The notes under the pieces: generated by a model | Databases searched by the model: none | The model's input: the letters and a program-made list of their open reading frames with translations, nothing else | What the model was told of the DNA's origin: nothing | Shown here: one piece after another, positions 25,956-34,090 of the stretch | Numbering within the stretch: position 1 is the stretch's first letter | Layout of the letters: each line of letters begins with the position of its first letter | Origin: Alphaproteobacteria bacterium | GTDB taxonomy: Bacteria > Pseudomonadota > Alphaproteobacteria > Rickettsiales > SXRF01 | Assembly (NCBI GenBank): GCA_020049775.1 | Contig: JAGVLO010000015.1 | Span: forward strand, 219,415-283,414 | Direction of reading: 5' to 3' | DNA length: 64,000 nt | Made by a program: the position numbers and the translations under genes

Positions 25956-26933
25956 CTAAAGCACTCTAACCCTTAGTTTTTCTAATACACCCAGGCGTAG
26001 CCAATCGAGATACTGGGTTAGTGCATCCACCTGATCATCATGCATTCCATTCGGAAACCGGAGCAATTCATCTTCAAATGCAGCCAGCCATGGCGCATCT
26101 TCGGGCAGCACAAGCCTGCCTGCCTCGATCATGGCGGATACGGCGGCAAAGCGCGTTACCTTATCGTTCTTTGGCATCAGCCCGATGACCGCTATTTCGC
26201 CTTCCCTGCGTAAATCCTGTATGAGCTGCTGGCCGCTGGCTTTGTCTTCCACCAGCACCGCGTGCGGTTTACAGCGCGTGTAAAGATTATAGACGGACTT
26301 TTTCAGGTCGGGATATTCGCAGCGCATAACGGCAACATCGATCAGGTAGCTGCGTCCATCATGCTCATGAAATGTCAGGCACACGCTGGCATCATTGCGC
26401 GCACCCGATTTTATCGCCGTGTCCCAGCTTTGCACCCGCCGTGTAATATCCATAGGTACTGTCTTGTAGCGGCCAAACCACCAGGCACGTAGCATGTTGC
26501 CTTCTTCCGGCACAGGTTGCTGCTGGAACTGTGCGGAAAATGCCATGCTGCCTAACTCCCTTTTTGTGCGCTCTATGGTTTCTGCATTTTCGCGCCCATC
26601 ATGAAGGAACTCGCCTATTTCACGTGTTTTACACACTGCGCCAAAATCATGCACTTCGCGGGCAGCCGCCACCATCGGCAGGCAAAGATGCTGCCACCCG
26701 CCTTTTTCCAGTAAATAGCCTGTTAAATCGTCCTGATGCAGGCGCTGCATCACCAGTACAATTACACCTTTTCGTTTGTCATTGAGCCTGCTGGCAAAGG
26801 TATGGTCGAACCATTGGTTGACCAGCTTGCGGTGCAGCGGGCTGATGGCCTGCATAGGGTTGATGGGATCGTCGAGAATCAGGAAATTGCCGCCCTCGCC
26901 CGTTAAACTACCGCCGACGGATGGGCGCGCCAT
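25956..26933 (-). CDS. Terminase large subunit, N-terminally truncated (lacks Walker A half)
   Basis: 325 residues, against about 450-500 for intact TerL. It begins at the conserved SVGGSLTGEGGNFLILDDP segment, so Walker B (LILDDP) is present but the upstream ATPase part with the Walker A P-loop is absent. I found no trace of it in any frame of the 230 bp upstream. The C-terminal RNase H-like nuclease is complete, with Asp in QSWDTA, VEDKASG and DDQVDAL. AAGGA lies about 10 nt before the ATG, so a nuclease-only product could be made. Packaging motor activity is not expected. Confidence 0.88.
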   Translation of the reverse strand: MARPSVGGSLTGEGGNFLILDDPINPMQAISPLHRKLVNQWFDHTFASRLNDKRKGVIVLVMQRLHQDDLTGYLLEKGGWQHLCLPMVAAAREVHDFGAVCKTREIGEFLHDGRENAETIERTKRELGSMAFSAQFQQQPVPEEGNMLRAWWFGRYKTVPMDITRRVQSWDTAIKSGARNDASVCLTFHEHDGRSYLIDVAVMRCEYPDLKKSVYNLYTRCKPHAVLVEDKASGQQLIQDLRREGEIAVIGLMPKNDKVTRFAAVSAMIEAGRLVLPEDAPWLAAFEDELLRFPNGMHDDQVDALTQYLDWLRLGVLEKLRVRVL

Positions 26934-27163
26934 GGGCCATTTTTCCTTACATAGTTCTGGTTACGACCACATCACCCTAACCGCTAATATATTGTTCAGG
27001 AATAGGAAACCGGCTGTCATAAATTGTACGCCATGTCGTCATATAGCTGTCACATTTCACTTAACCCCCGTGTAATAAGGCACTTAATGGACAGTTCACA
27101 CCGTTTGCCCCTGCCCTTTGGTATTCTGAATTTAAGAACACAACAAAAACTAAGGGCAAGAAA

Positions 27164-27355
27164 ATGGAAGCAGTTCATGAAATGTACGAAGACCTCGGAG
27201 CGAGCGGTAACGTACTTGGCGGCCTCAGCCCCACCTTCCATACAAGCTCTACAGCCAGTCACTCCGCAGCCGATATAGACATTACCGCAGAACTGGCAAA
27301 GCTCGGCGCAGTCATCGCGAAGTTTAACCCCCGGGAAGTGAACATATGGGGTTAA
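27164..27355 (+). CDS. Small hypothetical protein
   Basis: 63 residues, acidic, ending IAKFNPREVNIWG. An AAGG-containing purine run precedes the ATG. It overlaps the next gene by 10 bp (or by 1 bp with that gene's alternative ATG at 27355), suggesting coupling. Family unknown. Confidence 0.5.
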   Translation: MEAVHEMYEDLGASGNVLGGLSPTFHTSSTASHSAADIDITAELAKLGAVIAKFNPREVNIWG

Positions 27356-28077
27356 TGAAATTCATCTACCACGAAGCCGGATCCGGATACCAGCAGACAC
27401 TGAAAAAACTCAGTGATGATTTCTGGGAGGGTATGGGCGGTAAACAGCCAGACAAATTTGAGTGTGAAAATGTTGACGCAGCAGGCGCACCTTCTCATAC
27501 ACCTGACGAATCACCCATTAGGTTAAAAGACCCAAACGAAGTGAATGGCATTGTGTTGCCGCAGAATGTAATCAATCAGCTGCGTCTTTTAGGCCTGCCT
27601 ATCGAAGCATATACAGCCGGTGAATTGCAGGACGCAGTACTTGCCTGCTCTGCTGACGCAACACTGGTAGATGATCATGAGGGCATTGGTCTTCGTGATA
27701 AACTTCGCCTTGATGGAAGTGAAAAAGAAGAACGCCGCCTGAGAAGGGAAGCACGCATCTGCAGAATGCAGGAAGAAGAAAAACACCATTGTGATGAAAT
27801 GCATAAAGAGCATTTGCTGATGGAAGAGCATGATGAATACACGATGTCAGATTTGCATCTTGATATTAGAACGCGTAATGAGCGTATCCGCGAACGTCAG
27901 GAAGAACGCGCAAGGCGCAGAGCAACCAGGCCTGTAGAGAATATATTCACGGGCCTTAAGCTACTTTCTAACCCAATTGAAATTTCAGAGTGTGATGATT
28001 TTAGCCATGGCCTGAGTGCAATTCCCTACCTGCACATGCAGAAATGCCATGAGGCAACAGTAGCTTTCGCTGCCTAA
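27346..28077 (+). CDS. Hypothetical protein with long charged helix
   Basis: 243 residues; ATG at 27346 or 27355 (TAATG overlap with the previous stop). Residues about 120-195 are extremely charged, rich in Glu, Arg and His (EEERRLRREAR, EEEKHHCDEMHKEH, RERQEERARRRATR), forming a probable coiled coil. N- and C-terminal parts have no recognisable fold. Cytoplasmic. It opens the plus-strand group 27164-29495 that points away from the truncated terminase. Confidence 0.6.
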   Translation: MGLMKFIYHEAGSGYQQTLKKLSDDFWEGMGGKQPDKFECENVDAAGAPSHTPDESPIRLKDPNEVNGIVLPQNVINQLRLLGLPIEAYTAGELQDAVLACSADATLVDDHEGIGLRDKLRLDGSEKEERRLRREARICRMQEEEKHHCDEMHKEHLLMEEHDEYTMSDLHLDIRTRNERIRERQEERARRRATRPVENIFTGLKLLSNPIEISECDDFSHGLSAIPYLHMQKCHEATVAFAA

Positions 28078-28253
28078 TTTCCCCCTTCCCGACAATGGAT
28101 ATTTCCTAATATCATCTGGATAAGTCGTATTCATAGGAATTTTATATTTTTTAATTAATCTATATATATCAATAGATATAAAATAGCCGTTGATACAAAT
28201 TAGGATATATCCTATTTAGTGGGTAAATCTTATTATCTGGGGCGGGGATTTTG

Positions 28254-28673
28254 ATGGAAGGCATTCAGAAATCGAAAAAGAACACAAAAATGGTAAAAGC
28301 CACACCAATAGATTTCCTTGGCAAAACCTATGATAGCACACGTGGAGAAACAGCCCTGTGGTCAGCTGTCATTACGCAAGCGCTAATGGACGCGCTCACC
28401 CGCTCCCGCAATCCCGAAGCCCTCTATAGTAAACACACGGCCATTGCATGGCTAACAGGCAACAGCAAGGATTTTATCATGGTGTGCCTGTGTGCCGGTT
28501 TTGAGCCGGATTATGTACGCAAGAAAGCAAAACGCGCTATCGCCTCGCCCCAGCGCTGGCGAGCCGAACCCGGAAAGGGCAAACGTTATCTGGAGCGCAA
28601 GAAATACCGCAACACAAAAAGCAGTAAATCTACGGAATCACCGCCAGTTGCACCCGTAAATGAATATGCATGA
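28254..28673 (+). CDS. Hypothetical protein, phage-flank conserved type
   Basis: 139 residues from the ATG at 28254, preceded by GGGGCGGGG. A compact helical domain (ETALWSAVITQALMDALTRS, then HTAIAWLTGNSKDFIMVC and DYVRKKAKRAI) precedes a basic tail rich in Lys/Arg. The pattern recalls small proteins that accompany GTA and prophage loci in Alphaproteobacteria, but I cannot name a family. A 170-bp AT-rich gap precedes it. Confidence 0.6.
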   Translation: MEGIQKSKKNTKMVKATPIDFLGKTYDSTRGETALWSAVITQALMDALTRSRNPEALYSKHTAIAWLTGNSKDFIMVCLCAGFEPDYVRKKAKRAIASPQRWRAEPGKGKRYLERKKYRNTKSSKSTESPPVAPVNEYA

Positions 28674-28692
28674 ATCAAGTAAGGAATAAAAA

Positions 28693-28965
28693 ATGATATC
28701 ATCACTATTAAATAATTCACTATCTGTGCAACCTTCGCGATTAAGCGAAATTGTTAGCTCTATTGCATCGGAATGCAGCCTTTCCAACACGGAAGAGCGA
28801 CAGCTTTATAGCGCAGTGAAACACCTCCCTGAAGATATCCTGTGCGCGGCTTATGTACATTTGCGCAGGCGGCATTTTGCATCGTTGCATTTTCTGCTGG
28901 CGGCATTGCATGAGTTTATAGCGCCTGAGTTACTTCATAGGAGCAATCACCATCAGGAGGTATAA
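28693..28965 (+). CDS. Hypothetical protein
   Basis: 90 residues, helical, with EERQLYSAVKHLPEDILCAAYVHLRRRHFASLHFL spread over its centre. AGGAATAAAAA precedes the ATG. Only 2 bp separate it from the next gene, so it belongs to the 28254-29495 group. Family unknown. Confidence 0.55.
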   Translation: MISSLLNNSLSVQPSRLSEIVSSIASECSLSNTEERQLYSAVKHLPEDILCAAYVHLRRRHFASLHFLLAALHEFIAPELLHRSNHHQEV

Positions 28966-28967
28966 TC

Positions 28968-29495
28968 ATGCCCTCAGTCAATGAACCACATGCTGTAATA
29001 TTGCGTTTTCCACGCAGGCGCGGCCGGCCAAGGATTATCCGCGCGGAAAAAGACCGTGGTACGCCCGAGCTGATTCAGAAAAAATGCATGGGAGAAACGT
29101 CGGAGGTACTGGATCTGTGCTTCGAGCGTAGGCTCATTACGCCGGAGCAGCACTGGTGTGGCATTCATTTGCGCTGGCTCTACACCCTGCGTTACGGTAT
29201 TCCCACCATACGCGCCATAGACCCCACCCATATGGGGGGGCTTGAAACAAAAGCAAACGACCAGCAATGGCGTATCCAGCGTGAGAAAGAATATAGTGAC
29301 GCCATTACATGCCTGAACAAGACCGGCCACGCGTCATTGCTGATGAGTATATGTATATATAATGAGAGGCCGCCATTGATGAACAGATCAAAACTTACAG
29401 GTGCAAGGCAATCCAGGAGATCGCTGGCCTTCATTCATGCCCTTACCTTGGGACTAGATGCACTCCATGAGCATTGGAAGGCTACTCAAGACTAA
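28968..29495 (+). CDS. Hypothetical protein with AT-hook-like motif
   Basis: 175 residues. Near the N-terminus is RFPRRRGRPRII, matching the RGRP core of AT-hook DNA-binding motifs. The rest is helical and basic, with CFERRLITPEQHWCGIHLRWLYTLRYG. AGGAGG lies 7 nt before the ATG. A DNA-binding role in this flank of the phage-like cluster is plausible but rests only on the short motif. Confidence 0.6.
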   Translation: MPSVNEPHAVILRFPRRRGRPRIIRAEKDRGTPELIQKKCMGETSEVLDLCFERRLITPEQHWCGIHLRWLYTLRYGIPTIRAIDPTHMGGLETKANDQQWRIQREKEYSDAITCLNKTGHASLLMSICIYNERPPLMNRSKLTGARQSRRSLAFIHALTLGLDALHEHWKATQD

Positions 29496-29827
29496 AAAAA
29501 CGCGTGGTTAATATGATAAGTTAATCGTATTTTTTCGCAAAAATTATTTAAAATCACATTTAGTTAGCCATATTAGTTAATTATCTTTGCATAAAAAAGC
29601 GTATTTGTGCTTATGATTCATAACGCATATTTACAATTGTCGTTAACCTCGAGTGATGCGTTAATATCAATTTAAGTAAAAATTTAGACTTTTTTTACTC
29701 AAAACGCATTGAAATTAAATAAGAAAATAGCGTTTTTTAACTTGTGGGCCTCACCGCTTTTTGATACATTAATAATTAGCTGATGAGTTCAGCGTTTTTA
29801 GGTTAAAAAGTAAAAGGAGTAATGACC
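29496..29827. other. AT-rich intergenic region upstream of flp pilin
   Basis: 332 bp with very low GC and no gene. It contains recurring AGCGTTTTTTA-like words (around 29733 and 29791) and their relatives with the GCG core elsewhere, possibly regulator or nucleoid-protein sites. It must hold the flp promoter, but no box pair is convincing. Confidence 0.5.
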
Positions 29828-29989
29828 ATGACAAACATGATTCGCTTTCTGAAAGATGAAGATGGTGCAACCGCTATTGAGTACGGCCTTATCGCTGCTC
29901 TGATTTCCGTTGCTGCCATCACCGCAATGGGCGCTCTGGGTAGTGCGCTTACCACTCTGTTCAATAACGTAGCGACCAACCTGCGTTAA
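29828..29989 (+). CDS. flp: Flp/Fap-type pilin component (TadA-system pilin)
   Basis: 53 residues from the ATG at 29828, 8 nt after AAAAGGAG; an ATG two codons earlier is too close to that site. The class IVb Flp signature is complete: FLKDEDGATAIEYGLIAALISVAAI, with prepilin cleavage before AIEYGLI and the Glu at position +3 of the mature part region. The hydrophobic helix is followed by a short soluble tail. No tad/cpa assembly genes are nearby, so they must be elsewhere. A strong terminator follows. Confidence 0.93.
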   Translation: MTNMIRFLKDEDGATAIEYGLIAALISVAAITAMGALGSALTTLFNNVATNLR

Positions 29990-30020
29990 TTGACAGAAGG
30001 GTAGAAACCCACTGAAAAGA

Positions 30021-30048
30021 CCCGCCCCCTAAAAAGGGCGGGTTTTTT
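30021..30048 (+). terminator. Intrinsic terminator of flp
   Basis: Stem CCCGCCC (30021-30027) with GGGCGGG (30036-30042), an 8-nt loop and six T. It lies 32 bp after the flp stop. Confidence 0.95.
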
Positions 30049-30102
30049 AATGTCGTGTAATTGTGTTTTGACACCACATATAGATTGATGTAGTGTGTGT
30101 TT

Positions 30103-30456
30103 ATGCAATATGTAGGTTATTGTAAGAACTTTACCTTCCTGCCGGCGGCTTCAAACGATAATGATGACTTGCTGGCCCTTTCTGTCCCCTCTTATGATCT
30201 GGCCTTTATTCGCGATATAAAGCGCCATTTAAGGCATGAGAATGCCCAAAGCGGGATTTTGCTCAGCTCACGCAAAGAGCGTCGCTTTTTCCAGGAAGTC
30301 GTGGATGCCGAGCGTTATATCATTTTGCGCTATTTTACCATCAACACACCGGAAGATGTCCTGCGTAGCCTGAAACGGCACATTCTGGACCATTACTTCT
30401 TCCCGCGCATGAAGCGTAAACACAAAAACAAGCGGATGAAAAAGCCCGCTGACTAA
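30103..30456 (+). CDS. Hypothetical protein
   Basis: 117 residues from the ATG at 30103; a GTG two codons earlier is also possible and no clear ribosome site decides. The middle is charged (DLAFIRDIKRHLRHENAQ, SRKERRFFQEVVD) and the C-terminus strongly basic (RMKRKHKNKRMKK). No family recognised; a nucleic-acid-binding role would suit the tail. Its stop overlaps the convergent PstS-like gene by 4 bp. Confidence 0.6.
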   Translation: MQYVGYCKNFTFLPAASNDNDDLLALSVPSYDLAFIRDIKRHLRHENAQSGILLSSRKERRFFQEVVDAERYIILRYFTINTPEDVLRSLKRHILDHYFFPRMKRKHKNKRMKKPAD

Positions 30457-31478
30457 GGGATTTTCTTAGGCGTAAGACTTAGCGCCGTTTCTTCTGATGT
30501 CTTTCTTTCAACACTGTTGAGCGCCACCAGCCCGTCTTTGGTCAGGTAACCGCCTTTACCTATTATACCGTCACTGGTCAGTTGTTGCAGATATTGCGCT
30601 ATGACCCGATTTTTTTCAGCACGTTGCTTATTTACATACACATAGATGTTTTTAACGGAAGTATAGCGTATTGATCCTATGGACTCTTGTTCTGGCATCA
30701 TGCCTTCCAACTTGGCGGATTGAACTTTAGAACTGTTTGCTTCGTATGCCTGTAAATCCATAATGCCGATAGATTTATTACCCAGCTTCGCAAGCACTTC
30801 GGTTACACTTTCCGTAGTATGGTATTTCCCATCTTTCCTGATTGTCCGGCAAGCTTGTAGCCTTTCCTTGCTACCCTCTAGCATAGCCAGAATCGCTGGT
30901 AGCTTTTCACAACCTTCAGGCATGATGGATTCTGTAAGTAAAAAATATAATCCTGGTTTTTCCGCAGGCCCATACACCGAAATCGGCATGTCCGGCAGTG
31001 TGGCATCTACCTCTTTCCATGTGTTGTACGGGTTTTTCACCAGCTTGCCGCTTGCATCCGGCAACTCCGCCGCCAATGCCATGAAAATCTGTTTTTTGGT
31101 AAGGTTTAGCTTTGGCTCACCGCGTATATTGGCAAACACAATACCGTAATAGCCAATCGGCATTTCGGCGACAGTTGAAGAGCCACCGGAAATACAAGCG
31201 GTCCTTTCGGTCTTGGTCATGGGGCGTGTTGCAAATACAATATCTGCGCTAGCATCATTACCGCCCGGGCATAGTTTTTTAAAAGCGGCGCCGGATGAAG
31301 CAATCTCTACATGAGCGGCGCTGGCCGGTGATTTTTTTGAAAATTCATCCCATGTTTTTTTGGCCAGAGGTTGTGTAAGTCCGGCAGCACTTATCCTGAT
31401 ACTTTCAGCGGCAAACACAGGTGTTGCCGTGGAAATGCACAATAAAACCGATAATATTGTAGCTGTGACTCTCATCAT
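30453..31478 (-). CDS. PstS-like phosphate/anion substrate-binding protein
   Basis: 341 residues with a signal peptide (TATILSVLLCISTATPVFAA). Periplasmic binding-protein pattern of the PstS-like group: RISAAGLTQPLAKKTWDEF, then ADIVFATRPMTKTE, the PIGYYGIVFAN strand, KKQIFMALAAELP, and KSIGIMDLQAYE, with a C-terminal KNIYVYVNKQRAEKN. No permease or ATPase genes flank it, so it may serve a remote transporter or act as a sensor. The ligand is uncertain. Confidence 0.85.
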   Translation of the reverse strand: MMRVTATILSVLLCISTATPVFAAESIRISAAGLTQPLAKKTWDEFSKKSPASAAHVEIASSGAAFKKLCPGGNDASADIVFATRPMTKTERTACISGGSSTVAEMPIGYYGIVFANIRGEPKLNLTKKQIFMALAAELPDASGKLVKNPYNTWKEVDATLPDMPISVYGPAEKPGLYFLLTESIMPEGCEKLPAILAMLEGSKERLQACRTIRKDGKYHTTESVTEVLAKLGNKSIGIMDLQAYEANSSKVQSAKLEGMMPEQESIGSIRYTSVKNIYVYVNKQRAEKNRVIAQYLQQLTSDGIIGKGGYLTKDGLVALNSVERKTSEETALSLTPKKIP

Positions 31479-31557
31479 TTCATGCCTTTGTTAAGGGTAT
31501 TGTAACCAGTATGACAGTAAATATTTATCTAAAATTACAGTATCAGATGCTATAGCC

Positions 31558-31761
31558 ATGCCACAACCTGACGACGAAAATAGACACGTTCCTTCGCCCT
31601 GTATTAGTGTATGTACCATTAATGAGGCAACGACATACTGTAAAGGCTGCTATCGCACATCAGATGAAATTGCGGCGTGGCCCTTCCTCAATAACGGCCA
31701 GAAGCGTACACTGATTAATACGCTGCAGCAAAGGAAGAAAAGTGATAAAATCGATCTATAG
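31558..31761 (+). CDS. DUF1289 family protein
   Basis: 67 residues. The DUF1289 four-Cys pattern is seen as SPCISVCTIN followed by YCKGCYRTSDEIAAW. This small family of putative metal- or Fe-S-binding proteins is common in Proteobacteria with no firm function. It precedes the hydroxylase gene by 25 bp and may be co-transcribed. Confidence 0.9.
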   Translation: MPQPDDENRHVPSPCISVCTINEATTYCKGCYRTSDEIAAWPFLNNGQKRTLINTLQQRKKSDKIDL

Positions 31762-31786
31762 CAATCACCCATAGCAAGCCGCACGC

Positions 31787-32608
31787 ATGACACTTGATAG
31801 CTTTTTAAATTTGCTGCTTGATTCCTACACCACCATGTTTATCTGGCTGGTAGCGTTATTTGTTGGGTGTAGTTTCTTTGAATATCTGTCGCCCTGTAAT
31901 CCCGGGCAGACCAAGTGGCGCAAGGATATCATCACCGATGTACTTTACTACTTCGTGATGCCATTTTTCACCCGCTTCGTGCGGTTGTTTTTCCTTGCTA
32001 TGGGCATATACATATTGTTCTACAACCAGCCGGAAATGACTATCCAGAAATTCCTGACGAGTGGCTACGGGCCGTTGGCGCAATTACCAATATGGCTACA
32101 GGCGGCCCTGATATTTATCGTTAGCGATTTTATCCTCTATTGGACACACCGCTGGTTTCACGGCGCAAAATTATGGAAATACCATGCCATTCACCATTCG
32201 TCTCCAAATGTTGACTGGCTTTCCACCTACCGTTTTCATCCTATCAATGTCTGGTTTACGTTTACGCTGGTGGATGTGTGTATGCTGCTTGTTGGCTTTG
32301 CGCCCGCCGCCATTGCCGAGTTGTCCGTGTTTAACACTATTTATTCCGCCATGGTTCATGCTAACGTCAGCTGGACGTTTGGCCCGTTCCGCACCATCTT
32401 TGCCAGCCCTGTATTTCACCGTTGGCACCACACCACGCAAGCAGAGGGCATGGACAAGAATTTCGCCCCTACCTTCCCCTTGCTGGATATTATGTTCGGC
32501 ACTTTTTACATGCCAAAAGGCCGCTTGCCAGAGGCCTACGGTGTGAATGGCAGCAATATTCCGGACGGATTCATCGGCCAGATAGTGTGGCCGTTCAAAC
32601 AACATTGA
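31787..32608 (+). CDS. Sterol desaturase / fatty acid hydroxylase family protein
   Basis: 273 residues with about four transmembrane helices. The di-iron His clusters are complete: DFILYWTHRWFH (about residue 125), KYHAIHHSSP (about 140) and VFHRWHHTTQ (about 210). Such membrane di-iron enzymes hydroxylate lipids. The substrate is unknown; the nearby olsBA-like genes suggest, but do not prove, a lipid-modification context. Frame intact. Confidence 0.93.
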   Translation: MTLDSFLNLLLDSYTTMFIWLVALFVGCSFFEYLSPCNPGQTKWRKDIITDVLYYFVMPFFTRFVRLFFLAMGIYILFYNQPEMTIQKFLTSGYGPLAQLPIWLQAALIFIVSDFILYWTHRWFHGAKLWKYHAIHHSSPNVDWLSTYRFHPINVWFTFTLVDVCMLLVGFAPAAIAELSVFNTIYSAMVHANVSWTFGPFRTIFASPVFHRWHHTTQAEGMDKNFAPTFPLLDIMFGTFYMPKGRLPEAYGVNGSNIPDGFIGQIVWPFKQH

Positions 32609-32616
32609 ATAAAGGC

Positions 32617-32994
32617 TTAGCCCTGCAAGAGGGTATCCACGTCATTATTGGATAGTGCGGCAGCAGGGGCTTCTGTGCTTGCGGGCGCTTCTTCTGTTAC
32701 AGTGGGCGCCGTTGCTATGGGGGCAGTATCGTTAGCCGGAGGCGTTGCGGATATCTCCTCGGCTGACACGTTAGCGCCAAGATTAAGCAGGCTGTAAAGT
32801 AATATAGTGTCGCGGGCAACCCTGACGGGGTTCTGGATGCCACTATTTTCCATGGCTTCCTGCGCGTTCTCAGCGGCAACCACCTTGAAATTGGCATAGT
32901 CGGAATAGACACGGTAATGACTGCCCATCAAATGAGGAACGTCCTTACGTGGCAACGCCAATGACTCGAATCCTTCGTTTTTCTTTCTGCTCAT
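32617..32994 (-). CDS. Hypothetical protein with Ala/Pro/Thr-rich linker
   Basis: 125 residues. The folded N-terminal half (KDVPHLMGSHYRVYSDYANFKVVAAENAQEAM) is followed by an Ala/Pro/Thr linker. It ends LSNNDVDTLLQG, close to the LSQ-EIDALL peptide found at the N-terminus of FliM. Function unknown. Confidence 0.65.
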   Translation of the reverse strand: MSRKKNEGFESLALPRKDVPHLMGSHYRVYSDYANFKVVAAENAQEAMENSGIQNPVRVARDTILLYSLLNLGANVSAEEISATPPANDTAPIATAPTVTEEAPASTEAPAAALSNNDVDTLLQG

Positions 32995-33032
32995 AATCCA
33001 CCACGATAATCTACATGATTAAAGTAACGGGA

Positions 33033-33515
33033 CTAGTACATACGCCAGCGCATACATCCTAGGATATGGGTTACCCGATCATTTTTTCCTAATGGAAAAA
33101 TACTGACCCTGAACTTTACCGATTCCCGTTTAATGTTTGTAAACTCCGACTCTACCCAGGTCGGTTCTTTCTTTTTAAGCACTTCATTGAATTTCTCTGT
33201 AAGAGCCGGATTACCTGTGGATAGCAGGTTCATTACAATTTCCGGATTACGCAGGTCGTCGCCGTAAGCTTCAATGAGCTTATCGCCGAGGTAACTATAA
33301 CGAAAGCCCATACGGTGCGTTACGTCATCAATGCTTACAAGGAAGCAGGATGCCCATATTTCTGCAATTTCGTCGGGGTTGATTTCATTCTCACGCGGGT
33401 AAGGGCGCTTTCCCCGAAGTTTATTCCAGTAGTCGCGCAATATGACACTGCTGCGGCTTTCCTTATCCTGCCCGTTGCCGGATTCGTTTCTGGTATGGGA
33501 TTGTAATACTGCCAT
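33033..33515 (-). CDS. PAS_5 family sensor-like protein
   Basis: 160 residues. The pattern LRDYWNKLRGKRPYPRENEINPDEI, then CFLVSIDDVTHRMGFRYSYLGDKLIEAYG, ending FRVSIFPLGKNDRVTHILGCMRW matches the alphaproteobacterial PAS_5 domain (DUF1488-era annotations). It has no output domain, so it is probably a soluble ligand or protein-interaction module. Monocistronic appearance. Confidence 0.85.
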   Translation of the reverse strand: MAVLQSHTRNESGNGQDKESRSSVILRDYWNKLRGKRPYPRENEINPDEIAEIWASCFLVSIDDVTHRMGFRYSYLGDKLIEAYGDDLRNPEIVMNLLSTGNPALTEKFNEVLKKKEPTWVESEFTNIKRESVKFRVSIFPLGKNDRVTHILGCMRWRMY

Positions 33516-33552
33516 GCGCCTGTAACCTTTTCAGCTTATAACCTGCCTGCGG

Positions 33553-33948
33553 TTAGCTGAAAATATCCAGCAGGCTTTTTTGCATGTTATCTTCAACCTT
33601 GATAGTTTTCAAGTTTGCCTTGAAATCATAAGAAGCGATCTGCATCGAGATCAACTCCTGCGCCACATCAACATTGGGAAACTGCATAATGCCGTTCGCA
33701 TTCGATTCCGGATTTGACGGATCGAAAACGGCGGTGGTTGCAGGTTCGACATCGCTACTTACTGTCAGCACGCTGCCACCGGCTCCGGATACCTGCTGTA
33801 TGCGTTGCGGAACAAATGGCTGGTTGGTTACTTCACCGTCCACCACTGTTCTGGTGCTGAACTGGTTGGCTATATTGTTGGCGCTGTTCTGGATACGTCG
33901 TTCGGCGGCGGCAATTCCTGAGAGTGCGCTATTGATTGCTGAAACCAT
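33553..33948 (-). CDS. Flagellar rod-like protein (FlgC/Flg_bb_rod type), orphan
   Basis: 131 residues. The N-terminus INSALSGIAAAERRIQNSANNIAN is the Flg_bb_rod motif, and the C-terminus VDVAQELISMQIASYDFKANLKTI is the matching coiled-coil end of axial proteins. It resembles a FlgC-like rod protein of about normal length (130-140). No other flagellar gene is nearby, so it is an isolated copy. Confidence 0.85.
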   Translation of the reverse strand: MVSAINSALSGIAAAERRIQNSANNIANQFSTRTVVDGEVTNQPFVPQRIQQVSGAGGSVLTVSSDVEPATTAVFDPSNPESNANGIMQFPNVDVAQELISMQIASYDFKANLKTIKVEDNMQKSLLDIFS

Positions 33949-34090
33949 GGGTTTATCCCCCTGTGTTATTCTATTCTATCTATTACAATAGCATATTTGG
34001 CATAAGAAATCGTTAATAATCCATAAACTTCAATCTAAGCAACAAAAATAACATGTTATTATATATCAGTAATTTTGAAAATCGGGGCTT

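Larger units (their letters stand above)
1..26933. mobile_element. GTA/siphophage-like structural gene cluster interrupted by cargo genes
   Basis: Homologues of Rhodobacter GTA genes occur in the canonical order on the minus strand: TerL (26933), portal, prohead protease, HK97-type capsid, adaptor, stopper, tail terminator, tail tube, DUF2460, DUF2163, NlpC/P60, TIM-barrel protein, DUF2793 and fibre. I see no integrase, repressor, replication or lysis gene, which fits a domesticated GTA or a decayed prophage. TerL is truncated and no tape measure is recognisable. Cargo blocks lie at 2317-2841, 7004-7694, 9325-16178, 18047-19181, 21195-22103 and 22727-23855. The cluster continues past the left window edge. 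Confidence 0.75.
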
